A DNA stretch of 64,000 nucleotides from Azorinus chamasolen (lineage: Eukaryota > Mollusca > Bivalvia > Cardiida > Solecurtidae), in NCBI GenBank assembly GCA_963576725.1, contig OY755242.1:21821315-21885314 (forward strand), in the 5' to 3' direction. A program made the translations under genes and the position numbers. Below the pieces are notes generated by a model. That model did no database searches, was not told the DNA's origin, and was given only the letters and a program-made list of their open reading frames with translations. Every line of letters begins with the position of its first letter. The stretch's first letter is position 1. Positions 27,001 to 34,815 of this stretch are shown in pieces.

Positions 27001-30000
27001 CGGTTCTCATAGAATTACATAATTTTAGATGCTGACATTAGGGTGGAAATCGTAACCAGTCAATGAAGATGCCCTCCTACGTACCTGGAATAACCCAAGA
27101 CTCGATATTAATAGATGCGTTGCAATTTTGGAAAAATGTCAAGAAAACAGAGTGAGATTCACTCTGTTTATTGATCCGGATTGATGTAAGACCGAGTATC
27201 AGTTGTTAATTTACCTGGATTCATTTAAATTGGAAAAATTTCGATCAATGATCTTGCGTCCCATGGACGCAACGTACTTGACTATTTTGCGTTCCAACGA
27301 TTTTCGGTGCGTATTTAGATATGATTACGATGTAAACGGGAACACTGTTCCTGAAACAATCTTGAAGGATATCGAACTTGGCCTAGATATTATAGCTTTA
27401 AACATTTTTATAAGGTTTGGTGAAGATTGGATCCATGAGAACTTTTAGAGAGTGGACCAGATTTTGTGACAGACGGACAGACAGGAGTAAATCAATACGT
27501 CTCCAACACCACTATGTGGTGGGAGACATAACTACAGCTGACCTGTAATCAAAAGGATAACCATTACCCCCATCCCCAATATAATGTTTATTGGTATAGC
27601 TATCTTTAAATCATACATACTGTAGTTTGTTCATTATGTATATTTTTTTAATAACAGATTGCCATGCAATTGAACACTTTATCTATTTATCTACCCTAAT
27701 ACTGGCAAATTATTAGTATCTATGAAAATCATAGAAAAAGCACAAAACTGCTCAGCTGTGATTCCAAACCAATACCAGAGTAAGAATAACAAAACCTTTC
27801 AACAAATTTGGCACAAAACTGTAGAAGAGTAAAAAAAATGCAAGTTTTTTTTATTTTTTATATAATAAAATCTGGTGGATAAGTTTTTACTGTACATGAA
27901 TACTTTGAAAATTACTGCTTTTGCATTTTAAATTTTGTTATCTGCAACAGAGGCCTACATAAAATAGGTACATTAAAACCATTTCAAGAATAGTTCCTTT
28001 ATTTCTCCAACAAACCTTAAAAGACAATTTTACATAAAGGGTTTGGTGGAGAAATGACAGGTTCAGTACCTGAATATGCACCGTTGTCTATTACTCAGAT
28101 CTGCAACTAATTTCAGGGTCATGATTACAGCCTATTCCAGTAATTAAATTAGCCCTAGACAACTGCTTGTCTCTGATATGCTTGAAAATGCACCTTTAAT
28201 CTGACTTTTCTAGATCATTTAATTCTCAACCAAATTTTATGCTATTCTTATGAGTACAGGTGCCATCAAGACAAGATTTAAAGGAGGAATACTGACCCTA
28301 TTTTAACTAGATTTCATTAATCCTTACAGTACCCAACATAAATCACTAGTGTCCTTTGCAAACAGTGTAGACTCAGATGAGAGGGCTCCTCTAGGAGCCC
28401 TCTCATCAGGGTCTGCACTGTGTGTCCTATTACACTTTTCTTCGGGAAAATCCCTAAATATTCACCTCACCATAAGCTTGACCTGTGAATTTTGGAACAG
28501 TCCATTTGCAAAGTTGGTGTTGTAAGGGTTAACACTCCTTTTATCTACACGTGTTTATAGTGAGATTATCCAAGATATGCTGGCATTTAACAATATAATG
28601 TGGAACTGCATAAGAATACTTACCAGAGCTGGTGGTATTTCAGACTTTAGTCTTCCAGTGAACATGTCACTCCAACGTGCCCTCTGAAATAAGGAGGATA
28701 CTATTACAAATACTACTATTGTCGTTGTAACCACTCTTTAACCATTTTAATACCGGAAACATACACCTTTTCCAACAGATCATACACCTTTTCCAACAGA
28801 TCATACACCTTTTCCAACAGATCATACACCTTTTCCAACAGATCTACACCTTTTCAAACAGATCACATGCCTTTTTCAACAGATCATACACCTTTTTAAA
28901 CAGATCATACGCCTTTTCCAACAGATCATACACCTTTTTAAACAGATCATACGCCTTTTCCAACAGATAAAACACTTTTTCAAACAGATCATACACCTTT
29001 TTAAACAGATCATACACCTTTTCCAACAGATCATACACCTTTTCCAACAGATCATACACCTTTTCCAACAGGTCATACACCTTTTCCAACAGATCATACA
29101 GCCCATGTAGGAGCTCTCTGATCAGGGTCTGCTGTTTTCTTCAGGAAATATACAAGTCTGGTTCTTCAGTTTCTGCAAATGCCAACACTCCTGTGGTCAA
29201 ACACCATTATGAACATTCTGCTGTTAATAAGTATTCATGATGTCAATAATACTACATAACTGTTTATGAGGTAAAGGGTTAAAATTGTCATTTTTTGTAC
29301 AACATGGGTAGATTTAAAATTGAATTAGGTAATGGATATGTTACCAGTAAATGAGAATTCTATTAAGTTTTTTTAATCAAGTTTTTTACCTTATATCCGA
29401 ACCGAATAATTGAAAACCGAGAGGGTCATAATCGAAACCGAACTGAATCGAGAAGTACCTGAATCATTGCAGTCCTAGGGACGACAGGAAATGACTTTCA
29501 CTCACTTTGTCATCATATTAGGTGACAATTAGGCAATTGTAAACACTTATATTATACCTGGAATTCTGGATGTTTTTTCAACACCTCAGCAATTGCTTCA
29601 GCTGCCTCAACCCCAAGTGTGTTTCCTTCCATTCGCAATGCTGTCATATTGGAGCACTGGTTGATAGCATCTATGATTTCTTTTGCTGCAAATAACATTT
29701 TAACCCTTTACTCCAAGAATATTCAAATAAGAAATAATGACATCATGAATATGAAATAACCTGTTAAATCATAGGATATTTTTAGACCCAACTTTTTTTA
29801 ACAAAACTAGTGAAAAGAAACATTTACTAGAGGCAAAGAAAATTTTAAAATGTTTTAGCAAATAAATAAATGTTTTAATTTCAATAAGGGACTTTTACAT
29901 AGGCATCAATATGAGGAAATGGGTTAAAATTTAAATATTAATGAGTTTCTGGGTTGGCACTATAATTTTAAAAGTAGTAACCACTGTAAGAATCATTAGA

Positions 30001-33000
30001 AAATATCCATTTTCAAAACTTTTTCTTCAAATTGTAAACAAGATGTGTTTGTGAAACACTACGTCCCCCGGCCAATTTGACCTCTGATCCTGAAAGATGA
30101 CCTTGACCTTCACAAGTCACCCCTGAAAATGTGCAGCTTCATGAGATACACATGCATGCCAAATATCAAGTCTCTATGGTGACAAACAGGGCAGCCTTGA
30201 ATAGGTCGACTATGCTCTCTGTCTGTCTGTGAGAGCATAGATGCCTTTCTGTATATTGCTTTGATCGATTACAGCCCCCACCTATTCAAATGTCTTTAAA
30301 CACCATCCAAATATCATAACTTTTCATTGAATTAATTTTCATAAACCAGCAAACGTTTCCAAAGTCATTTACCCTCCATTCGTTTTGTACAGAAATTGCA
30401 CATCACTCTTCATTTTCATTACATTAATCTAACAATTTCCCCAGATTTTAAAAAAATAGGTATTGACTGTTAAGAGAAATGAATACTTGTTACGGGAATA
30501 TTAAGTACTGCTATTTCAATACTTTCCAAACTGCATGAAATATTCAACCTCAAACAGCCATCAACTTATTATCGGAAGAGATCCCGAATGCAGTTTCGGT
30601 AAATATATCAAGGGTAAAACAGATAAAACCCGATGAACACACAAATGCCGGCAACTGTCATCTCAATTCTATAAAATGTCATCACAATCCATGCTCAATG
30701 TCTCAATGAATCTTTTAAATGAAACGAAACAAACCTTTTTCTGGGCGATATTTTGATTTCGCCAAGCAGCGACTGTTTTGGTTTTACGCGAGTACACAGA
30801 GAATTTTGTAACACGACGCCTCATTGGTCTACGGCAGAGGTGTATCTCGGCCCGGCTAATTCATGAGGCGTCGTATGTATAGAGAAATGGGGTCTGCTTT
30901 TTAGCCTATTAGTATTAACCAGGGCCTCCGCTGGCGGTCGCCAAAATCGCCATTGGCGAAAATATTCATAATCTGGCGATAAAAAAATTAAATCTGGCGA
31001 ATGTTGTGGCGAAAGACAAATTTGCAGATTTTGCCGAGAAATACAGACCCATTTTAACCCTCTCGGTCAATTATCGCTGCTTCTTCTGTTTGTGTGCAAA
31101 ACGTGTCGGTTGTTTACACAAGAGTTTTATCTGGGGATTTCCCTTGCAGGCACCGGAAATCATGCGTGAAAGATGTGATTCTAACTGGTTCCCAATTCTC
31201 TTCCTACTATTTTGTTAAACTGGTTCCCAATTTGTGTCCTAGTATTTTGTTAAGCAAACAGATTATGCGGGAAACCAGTCATGTCAAAGATGGCGACGTT
31301 GTTTACAAGTTAAGCCGTGGGCAATTTGATTTCTTCTTGTGGCACGGTAATTACTCAAACCAGGGAACTGACACCTAAGATTATGCGACAAAGAGATTAA
31401 AGAACGACTAACAAGGCAATTAATTGGATTTGGCTTGCGATTATCTCGGGCAATTTGGGACAGATCGGACTTTGTAGATCCACGGTAAGGAACAATTACA
31501 CCACTATTCAGGCTACTGTGTTAGTTCTCAGTTTCATAATATTGGGAGTAAATAAATCTAATGTGTATCGTGTCCTATTATATATTAAAGATATATTTTA
31601 TGCTTTCAGTCTGTTAATACACAGTTTCAACAACTTTACATGGCACGCTGACTAGTTGACTACCGTAGTGTTATGAAACCACTAAAGGAAATGCATATAT
31701 AACAGAAACATTACACATTTCTTTGCATAACTTTTAACTGTAGAGAAAATGAATTGACCATTTTTTTAATCCTCTTTGTTAGTGTTTAAAAGTTATTTTT
31801 AATATAGAACATATATTTATTCTGAAATTATTTGTTTGCAGTGAAAGTAAAAACAGTTTTGAAATTTCAAGTTATTTATCTTATAAAGCAAAACAATCTG
31901 AAATCAATGTAAAACTGAATGGAAATTATCAGAGACATATACATGTATACATACATGAATGTATATGTCTCTGAAATTAGTGACAAATTCAATACTTAAT
32001 TGTACACTTATTATTTTTTTCTCTGGCTTACCATGAGTTTTTAATAGTACCAAGAGACTGTTAATATTGTTTACAGATAAAAAAAAATTATTTGTTTGTT
32101 TAATTTCAGCTCTTCAAGTGGGGAAGAGAAATCCGAGGCTCCAGATTCTACTCCATCAATAAGAAGTGACCCTAAAATGACCACCGCAGCTAAAGCATCA
32201 AATGTAATGAGGAGCGCCAGCAAGGCAGACCACGGCTACATGTTGAAGTTGATTCAAGACTGGCACCAGCCTGATCAGACCCATAGGGGTCAACACAGTC
32301 TTATGTTGACATAAACTGTTACTATTATCAAAATTAATAAAGGAAATGTAAACATACACAAGTTGGTTATGTTGGTTACACATTTCAAGCATAAACAAAG
32401 GTTTCATGACGTAGAATATGAAGGAAAACTTTGGCTCTAACTTTGGCTCCAACAGATCCAAATTGGCGAAACAAAATTCTTATTTGGCACAAGTTTTTCT
32501 CATTTGGCGAAAGTGATGGCGCAAAGGAAAAAAAAGCCAGGGGAGGCCCTGATTAACCGGTGTCGATATAAAAACTGCTATCCGCGGAGAAGAAATTGAT
32601 CTAGTTCTATCTATCTATAACATTCTGCCACACACCCTCATGAGGAATTTCGGGCATCAATTGAAAGAAAGGTTTCTAGACGGGATTCTTCTTCCCTGGG
32701 GGAACAAATAGACAAGCTAGGGGAAAACATGTCCGAGGGGAAGACGTCGTTATTCGGCGTCCGTTAGAGAAAAAAAACCTGTTCAGTATTTTTGTTATTA
32801 TTTTGAAGCAAAATGTAAATAAAAGGAAAGAACGTCAATACATTTTAACAAAATGAAATTAAGATTACATTTTTGTGGAACTATTTCAAGGAATGTTCAC
32901 GTCCAAGAGCAATACGCCAACTGTAGATAAACAACATAACGATACGTCATGTAGAAAGAAGACTGCAGCCTGTAACAGAAGTCATTGTTGTAAGAGCTCT

Positions 33001-33204
33001 GCAGGGAAACGGTACAAGTGATTGGCGAGTCGCACGTGAATATTTTTACCCCCACCCACTTTCATTTTCCCGGGGTCGAATTTCCATACCATTTTCTCTA
33101 TTGTCGAGCTTTAATCCCTTCCCTTTGAAACTGAGTTCTCCAGTATCATCAACTTTTGTTCCCTCAAGGATCTTTGTAACATCAGATAGCTCTTCCGACG
33201 TCAT
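11955..33204 (-). CDS. RANGAP1: RanGAP1, Ran GTPase-activating protein 1 (11 coding exons seen; 3' end uncertain)
   Basis: The spliced product stimulates GTP hydrolysis by Ran on the cytoplasmic side of the nuclear pore and so maintains the Ran-GTP gradient for nuclear transport (established for the family). I joined eleven minus-strand exons by GT-AG sites with matching phases: 33090-33204, 29558-29685, 28624-28683, 25789-25968, 21720-21854, 19620-19778, 19015-19128, 17709-17808, 14814-14898, 14142-14199 and 11955-12041. Together they make 1221 nt (407 codons). The order is the N-terminal segment with SFKGKGLKL, leucine-rich repeats (LVELDLSDNAFGPNG, LRVLNLSDNTFT, LEVINLGDCLVRT, LESLDLNG) and an acidic tail (SDDEGSDEEEEDGEYDESYE). 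Human RanGAP1 is 587 residues, so about 160-180 C-terminal residues, including the SUMO-acceptor domain, are not accounted for. Introns are long (0.2-4.3 kb) and full of MITEs. Confidence 0.93.
12087..12111. repeat. homopolymer of 25 C
   Basis: Uninterrupted C run on the plus strand (25 G in the RanGAP1 transcript), between exons 10 and 11 and about 45 nt upstream of the exon 11 acceptor. Confidence 0.95.
12320..13100. repeat. diverged ~200-bp tandem mollusc repeat
   Basis: Four to five units marked by TGACCTGATTTCA, AAGGCCTTTACCAAAGC and GGTTCAGAAGTTATA. Probably a relative of the other gaccttgacc-type repeats. RanGAP1 intron 10. Confidence 0.7.
13200..13427. mobile_element. TTAA-ended MITE, family A
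   Basis: TTAACCCATTCTCTCC to GGAGGGAATGAGTTAA, with palindrome core around 13262-13325 (AGCAAAAGCTCTATTTATCA). Confidence 0.75.
13574..13801. mobile_element. TTAA-ended MITE, family A (reverse orientation)
   Basis: Starts TAACACTTTCCTCCATAGGC and ends ATGGAGGAAAGGGTTAA. Core AGAGCATTTGCTCCTATAAG with inverse. Confidence 0.75.
14142..14199 (-). CDS. RANGAP1: RanGAP1 exon 10 (acidic tail)
   Basis: The 58-nt exon completes a Ser codon and encodes DDEGSDEEEEDGEYDESYE. It matches the position and composition of the acidic stretch that follows LASLSDDED in vertebrates. Donor GAG/GTATAT. Confidence 0.9.
14453..14703. mobile_element. family D MITE (degenerate)
   Basis: TTAACACTTTACC start, core GCAAACAGAATAAACCCAGA, hairpin and a right arm with TATTCATGATGTCATTGC. 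The 3' end is decayed. Confidence 0.6.
14814..14898 (-). CDS. RANGAP1: RanGAP1 exon 9
   Basis: The 85-nt exon encodes ANQLGEDGVELLKASLDTIG and KLEILASL, ending in phase 2. It continues DLNGNQLGEDG across the junction and caps the LRR domain. The acceptor is TTTTCAG and the donor TCAG/GTATGC. Confidence 0.92.
14940..16660. repeat. composite mollusc repeat with eight ~167-bp units
   Basis: Units begin CAGAGGAGAAGATTTTCAAA at about 15211, 15376, 15540, 15706, 15874, 16036, 16202 and 16365 and contain GGGGCGGGGCCAATTTTGAC. The array is capped by GGCCAGAATGGCCCTGAAGC at left and by GACGACGGACGACG plus TTTGTGCTCTGGTGAGCT at right. It is inserted in a second repeat (GCACTGCACTTGTGGTCAAT ... GATCCGGACAAGCCAGATTT) whose second half resumes at 16510. 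RanGAP1 intron 8. Open frames on both strands are repeat artefacts. Confidence 0.8.
16805..17130. repeat. ~27-bp minisatellite
   Basis: About ten units of TTATGAATGTTCCTACAGGA followed by a C run, degenerating to the right and including a second poly-C tract at 17057-17070. Confidence 0.85.
17166..17372. repeat. ~55-bp tandem repeat derived from a MITE core
   Basis: Four copies of GCAAACAGAGCAGACxxTGAAC plus AGATCTGGATCCTAT. The motif is the family B core, so the array looks like local expansion inside a MITE (17140-17402). Confidence 0.75.
17412..17656. mobile_element. TTAA-ended MITE, family B (reverse)
   Basis: TTAACCCATTCCCTGTTCTG start, ACGAAATATGAAAGGTGGAA block, core GCAAACTCAGCAGACCCTGA and CTCCTATAGGAGC, end GGAAAGGCTTAA. 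About 50 bp from exon 8. Confidence 0.8.
17709..17808 (-). CDS. RANGAP1: RanGAP1 exon 8
   Basis: The 100-nt exon encodes ELNFSGNEIGKSGADKVAEC, VENKENLESLDLN and the first base of a Gly codon. It is the last full leucine-rich repeats (human ELNLSFCEI and LEKLDLNGNTLG). Donor ATG/GTGAGT. Confidence 0.94.
18045..18945. mobile_element. family B MITE split by other repeats
   Basis: The left part (18045-18123) starts TTAACCCTTTCCCTATTTTA. The right part (about 18872-18945) ends GAACAGGGAAAGGGTTAA. Between them are an agagccacatgtggcgcc repeat (18124-18420) and another family B relative (18435-18701). Confidence 0.6.
19015..19128 (-). CDS. RANGAP1: RanGAP1 exon 7
   Basis: The 114-nt exon encodes VLPKLQNLEVINLGDCLVRT and EGAKTIAKALTAGHLKLR. 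VINLGDCLVR is near-identical to the vertebrate VINFGDCLVR. Phase 0 at both ends; acceptor TATTTCAG, donor CGG/GTAGGT. Confidence 0.95.
19620..19778 (-). CDS. RANGAP1: RanGAP1 exon 6
   Basis: The 159-nt exon encodes LMGSLEELSMPQNGIYKEGI, SALCDALSENPRLRVLNL and SDNTFTAEGAKSMAK. MPQNGI and LNDNTF-like LSDNTF are RanGAP1 signatures. Acceptor TTTTCAG, donor AAG/GTAGAG. Confidence 0.95.
19846..20520. mobile_element. three-level nested MITE
   Basis: Outer: a family B/D element (AACCATTTCTCTGTTGAAT ... GCAAAGAGAGCAGACCCTGA ... GAAGGAAAGATGAA). Middle: 19873-20306, a TACAGT MITE with perfect 29-bp inverted ends (TACAGTAAAACCTCTCTATA) and a TA duplication. Inner: 20008-20237, a complete TTAA-ended family A MITE inside the hairpin arm of the middle one. 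Confidence 0.8.
20718..20937. mobile_element. family B/D MITE (degenerate)
   Basis: CAGTTACTCCATGAATATTC start, GAATATTAATTAGATTTATA arm, a worn core (GATCTGGATCTACTCT) and a GAGTAAAGGGTAA end. Confidence 0.55.
20998..21560. repeat. mollusc tgaccttgatgtatgacc repeat, three to four units
   Basis: Units with TTTGACCTTGATGTATGAC, AAGTCACCCCTAAAAATG and TGCACATGCATGCAAAG. Ends GTGGTGGGGCATAAAAA. RanGAP1 intron 5; open frames are repeat-derived. Confidence 0.75.
21720..21854 (-). CDS. RANGAP1: RanGAP1 exon 5
   Basis: The 135-nt exon encodes MLAAALMDCYKNSEAAGTPL, then ALQVFVSGRGRLENEGSIEL and SKVFK. It corresponds to human PLALKVFVAGRNRLENDGA. Phase 0 at both ends; acceptor TTTTGCAG, donor AAG/GTAAAT. 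Confidence 0.95.
21998..22397. mobile_element. family B/D MITE (with internal insertion)
   Basis: AACCCTTTACATCATTAATA start and AAATTAAGGGTTAA end. The core is interrupted by about 130 bp of unrelated sequence. Confidence 0.5.
22445..22591. mobile_element. family B MITE, internally deleted
   Basis: TTAACCCTTTACCTGTTCTG to GAGGGAAAGGGTTAA without the hairpin core. Shares its terminal TTAA with the next element. Confidence 0.7.
22588..23030. mobile_element. family D MITE carrying a TACAGT MITE
   Basis: The host runs TTAACCCTTTACCTCACAGA to ATTAGGTAGAGGGTTT. 22708-22915 is a TACAGT MITE (TACAGTAAGACCTCTCTATA ... GAGAGGTTTAACTGTA) with a long hairpin (AACAGAACACTCCAAAAGGA). Host sequence resumes TCTGATTCTACAATTTCTG. 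Confidence 0.75.
23340..23670. repeat. mollusc repeat ending in GACAGACAGACAGACGG
   Basis: Starts ACAAGAGTGTTCGGAGGAAC and ends CTCGGCAGGTGACACAAAAA. Typical bivalve dispersed repeat with a CAGACGGA-rich tail. Confidence 0.65.
23671..24177. other. no gene seen
   Basis: AT-rich RanGAP1 intron 4 sequence with a small direct repeat, ATGAGTTACACTTGACATTT, at 24109 and 24149. Confidence 0.5.
24178..24800. repeat. mollusc repeat with ~175-bp internal units
   Basis: Capped by AACAAGAGCTGTCCGCAGAC and by GCCGACGCCGACGCCGACGA plus AAAAAGTGGAGCTAAAAAG. Three units with ACTATGGCAAAATTAATTTT and GGTTACCTACCCTTGTGAAA. Confidence 0.75.
24820..25110. repeat. mollusc GATCCGGACAAGCC repeat, two units
   Basis: Same family as the host repeat at 14940 and 16510 (CACTTGTGGTCAATGTGATC, ATGAAGTTTGAAGTCAATAG). 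Confidence 0.7.
25485..25592. mobile_element. family F palindromic MITE
   Basis: CTATTTCTCTACCAAACCCT and AGGGTTTGGATGGTAAGTAA ends around a palindromic core (GATTCTAATAAGAATC). Confidence 0.65.
25789..25968 (-). CDS. RANGAP1: RanGAP1 exon 4 (LRRs)
   Basis: The 180-nt exon starts KYLGKAMIEAGARLVELDLS and contains DNAFGPNGVEGVVDLL and LKELRLNNNGLGTTGGK. The LNNNGLG segment aligns with the part of yeast Rna1p that holds the functionally important Asn (from memory). The exon is phase 0 at both ends. Confidence 0.95.
26040..27530. repeat. diverged ~155-bp tandem repeat interrupted by a hAT-like element
   Basis: Units with CAAGGGCCATAACTC, AGGTTTGGTGAAGACTGGAT and TTAGAGAGxGGAC. Interrupted at 26479-27347. 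The right part ends with a CAGACGGACAGACAGG-type tail and CACTATGTGGTGGGAGACAT. Confidence 0.7.
26479..27347. mobile_element. hAT-like non-autonomous element
   Basis: CAGTGTTCTC at the left end and GGGAACACTG at the right end form a short TIR with hAT-type CAGTG termini. Both flanks belong to one diverged tandem repeat (units with GGGCCATAACTC and GGTTTGGTGAAGA), so the 869-bp insert is clear. Inside, GTTGCGTCCC and CTTGCGTCCC mark sub-terminal repeats. The host duplication is short or decayed (TTCCT both sides). RanGAP1 intron 3. Confidence 0.6.
27531..28315. other. no gene seen
   Basis: RanGAP1 intron 3. Only a short family F MITE (27999-28056, ATTTCTCCAACAAACC / GGTTTGGTGGAGAAAT) is recognisable. 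Confidence 0.5.
28316..28532. mobile_element. TTAA-ended MITE, family C
   Basis: TTAATCCTTACAGTACCCAA to TTGTAAGGGTTAA. The core hairpin AGATGAGAGGGCTCCTCTAG and its inverse give a near-perfect palindrome. About 90 bp downstream of exon 3. Confidence 0.8.
28624..28683 (-). CDS. RANGAP1: RanGAP1 exon 3
   Basis: The 60-nt exon encodes RARWSDMFTGRLKSEIPPAL, exactly 20 codons. It matches the conserved WSDMFTGRLRTEIPPAL segment, which carries residues facing Ran in this family. The donor is CTG/GTAAGTA. Confidence 0.93.
28738..29281. mobile_element. family D MITE carrying a 21-bp minisatellite
   Basis: Starts TTAACCATTTTAATACC and ends ATGAGGTAAAGGGTTAA. 28766-29100 holds about sixteen units of ACAGATCATACACCTTTTCCA. 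The right part is ordinary family D (GAGCTCTCTGATCAGGGTCT, TATTCATGATGTCAATAA). The minus-strand frames over the array repeat EKVYDLL or WKRCMIC and are artefacts. Confidence 0.8.
29558..29685 (-). CDS. RANGAP1: RanGAP1 exon 2
   Basis: The 128-nt exon encodes AKEIIDAINQCSNMTALR, then MEGNTLGVEAAEAIAEVL, the first leucine-rich repeat (human counterpart [20 protein letters not shown]). The acceptor is TTGCAG and the donor CAG/GTATAA. It completes the phase-1 codon from exon 1. Confidence 0.92.
29764..29927. mobile_element. family A MITE relic without palindrome core
   Basis: GTTAAATCATAGGATATTTT start and ATATGAGGAAATGGGTTAA end, both family A arms; the AGCAAATGCTC core is lost. Confidence 0.55.
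29928..30912. other. no gene seen; one mollusc repeat
   Basis: 30042-30185 is a tgaccttgac-type repeat fragment (GTTTGTGAAACACTACGTCC). The rest of this intron 1 stretch shows nothing recognisable. Confidence 0.5.
30921..32550. mobile_element. hAT-like non-autonomous DNA transposon with TSD
   Basis: Terminal inverted repeats AGGGCCTCCgCTGGC and its complement (one mismatch in 15) bound 1630 bp. They are flanked by TATTAACC (30913-30920) and GATTAACC (32551-32558), an 8-bp duplication with one mismatch as expected for hAT. Sub-terminal GGCGAAA repeats occur at both ends. Inside are an acceptor-like TTTAATTTCAG followed by a short open frame (32110-32314, SSSSGEEKSEAPDSTPSIRS) and a palindrome around 31933-31973. 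No transposase was recognised. It lies in RanGAP1 intron 1. Confidence 0.75.
33090..33204 (-). CDS. RANGAP1: RanGAP1 exon 1 (start codon)
   Basis: The ATG at 33204-33202 is followed by MTSEELSDVTKILEGTK and then SFKGKGLKLDNREN, which matches the conserved RanGAP1 amino terminus. The exon is 115 nt and ends in phase 1 before a GTATGG donor. Reading past the donor soon reaches a stop. No TATA box is evident upstream. Confidence 0.9.
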
Positions 33205-33311
33205 TTTGACTTTTTAACTGCGTTTCAGCAGTTTCTATTCGCAACCGGAAATGGCGGCCTTTTTAAAATTGCCGGTGTTTGCATAAATTCTACACTATAG
33301 TGATAATTTCT

Positions 33312-33906
33312 TTAACCCCTTCCCTGTTCTGTGTTATTCCAAATTCCAATATCTACTGAATATTCATTGACAAAATAGTTATAACGAAGTATGGAAAGTG
33401 GAACATTGTAGCCATTTTAGAAAGTAAAGACACATATATTTTATATTCCATTAACAAACAGAGCAGACCCTGGTCAGATGGCTCCTACAGGAGTCGTTTG
33501 ATCTGAGTCTACTCTGCTTGAAAATGCATGACATCGACATCGTACGTCATCGCAGTCACACTTGACTATTACGCGACGGTTGGTGTGCGGGGTAAAAGGG
33601 AAAGCAAAAGAGATACAGAAAAGTCAGAAAAGTTTGACAGTTAAAAGTGAGAATGGAGTGAAAATTAAGAAAGCATGCAGCGTATGTATTCGCCCCCTCA
33701 ACCCAGACCAATCCGGTTACGGTGGCCGCTGCCGGCACAGCTCTGAGAATCATCGGCGACTACTTATACTTGCACTGGGCCTAGAAAGAGAGGGTTGACA
33801 GCCCCTGCTTGAAAGATACCAAGCTAGGGGCCTCTGCAACTGTGGCAGGCAAACTGTTCCATGACGCTATGGTGAGGGAAAACACGTTTATATGAAGGAA
33901 AGTGTT
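33312..33906. mobile_element. family B MITE split by an unknown insertion next to the RanGAP1 start
   Basis: The left part TTAACCCCTTCCCTGTTCTG ... GCAAACAGAGCAGACC-like core runs to GAAAATGCATGACATCG. The right end GTTTATATGAAGGAAAGTG resumes at about 33883. The intervening ~350 bp are GC-richer, with an open frame at 33562-33798 (MTITRRLVCGVKGKAKEIQK start) and no recognised domain. It lies about 110 bp upstream of the RanGAP1 ATG. Confidence 0.55.
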
Positions 33907-34095
33907 ACATTGAAACTAACACGTTACTTAATAGACGTAAAATAGTCTATGCTACGTCTAATTAGTTCATACATAGTCACATATTACATTATGAACTAGG
34001 TCTAGATTAGAATACAACGTACGGGGATTTATTACAAATTAATCGTTGAATACCTACAAATTACACCGTATTGTGTAAGGCTGTATTCACACACC

Positions 34096-34232
34096 TCACA
34101 CCACCACCACCACCACCACAAACACATGTACACCGGCATATCTACCGAGAAGGCAACCCTTTACTTCATTAATCATCATCATCGTCGTCGTCACCATCAT
34201 CTGACGATGATGATGACGATGATGATGATGAT
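34096..34232. repeat. CAC and ATC/GATGAT microsatellites
   Basis: CACCACCACCACCACCAC near 34103 and (ATC)n/(GATGAT)n at 34171-34232. The LINE fragment follows directly. Confidence 0.85.
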
Positions 34233-34815
34233 CAACATCATTCTTTATGAAATTGCATATTTCTTGCTAGAGTATACCAGCGAGTATACCCGCTACAAAC
34301 ATCAACAAACTGGAGGCGGTCCAAAGACATGCAGCACGGTTTGTCATGGGGGACTACAGACGAACATGCAGTATCAGCCAAATGATCACCACTCTAGGGT
34401 GGCCACCACTACAGCAACGAAGAGCTGACGCCAAGCTGGTACTTGTGTACAGGATTACACATCACCTCGTCGACATCGATGCCGCCACTTTTCTCCACCC
34501 TGCTGCCCTTACCATAAAAGGTGGAACCTTGAAGTACCCGCTACCTTTCTGCCGTACATACACACTACGATTCTCCTTCTTCCCTTATGCAATCCGGTTA
34601 TGGAATCAAGCCATTGCTGCATCCCAGACCTTGGACAGTTTCAAGGCGGGATTGGGCACTCAAAATTAGACATACACACAGTTTTGTACGTTTTTAGCCC
34701 CACGGTGTTTTTGCACCTCACATTCACCATGTACATAGTCATCAAGTACGTCGATGTTCCAGAGTGGGCCCTGTACTTTAATCGGAAGAAGAAGAAGAAG
34801 ATCGGAGAAGTTTAA
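34233..34815 (+). mobile_element. 5'-truncated non-LTR (LINE) retrotransposon, 3' end
   Basis: The plus frame reads KLEAVQRHAARFVMGDYRRT then SQMITTLGWPPLQQRRADAK, LVYRITHHLVDIDA, FFPYAIRLWNQ and LDSFKAGL before the stop at 34667-34669. This is the typical C-terminal end of invertebrate LINE reverse transcriptases. A 3'UTR of about 130 bp ends in (AAG)n at 34786-34801, a usual simple-repeat tail. The 5' limit is set loosely at the preceding ATG/GATGAT microsatellite. Confidence 0.75.

Noticed and set aside
28844..29106. Coiled-coil-like protein with EKVYDLL heptads
   Set aside because: Produced entirely by a 21-bp minisatellite inside a MITE; all frames are open because of the unit length.
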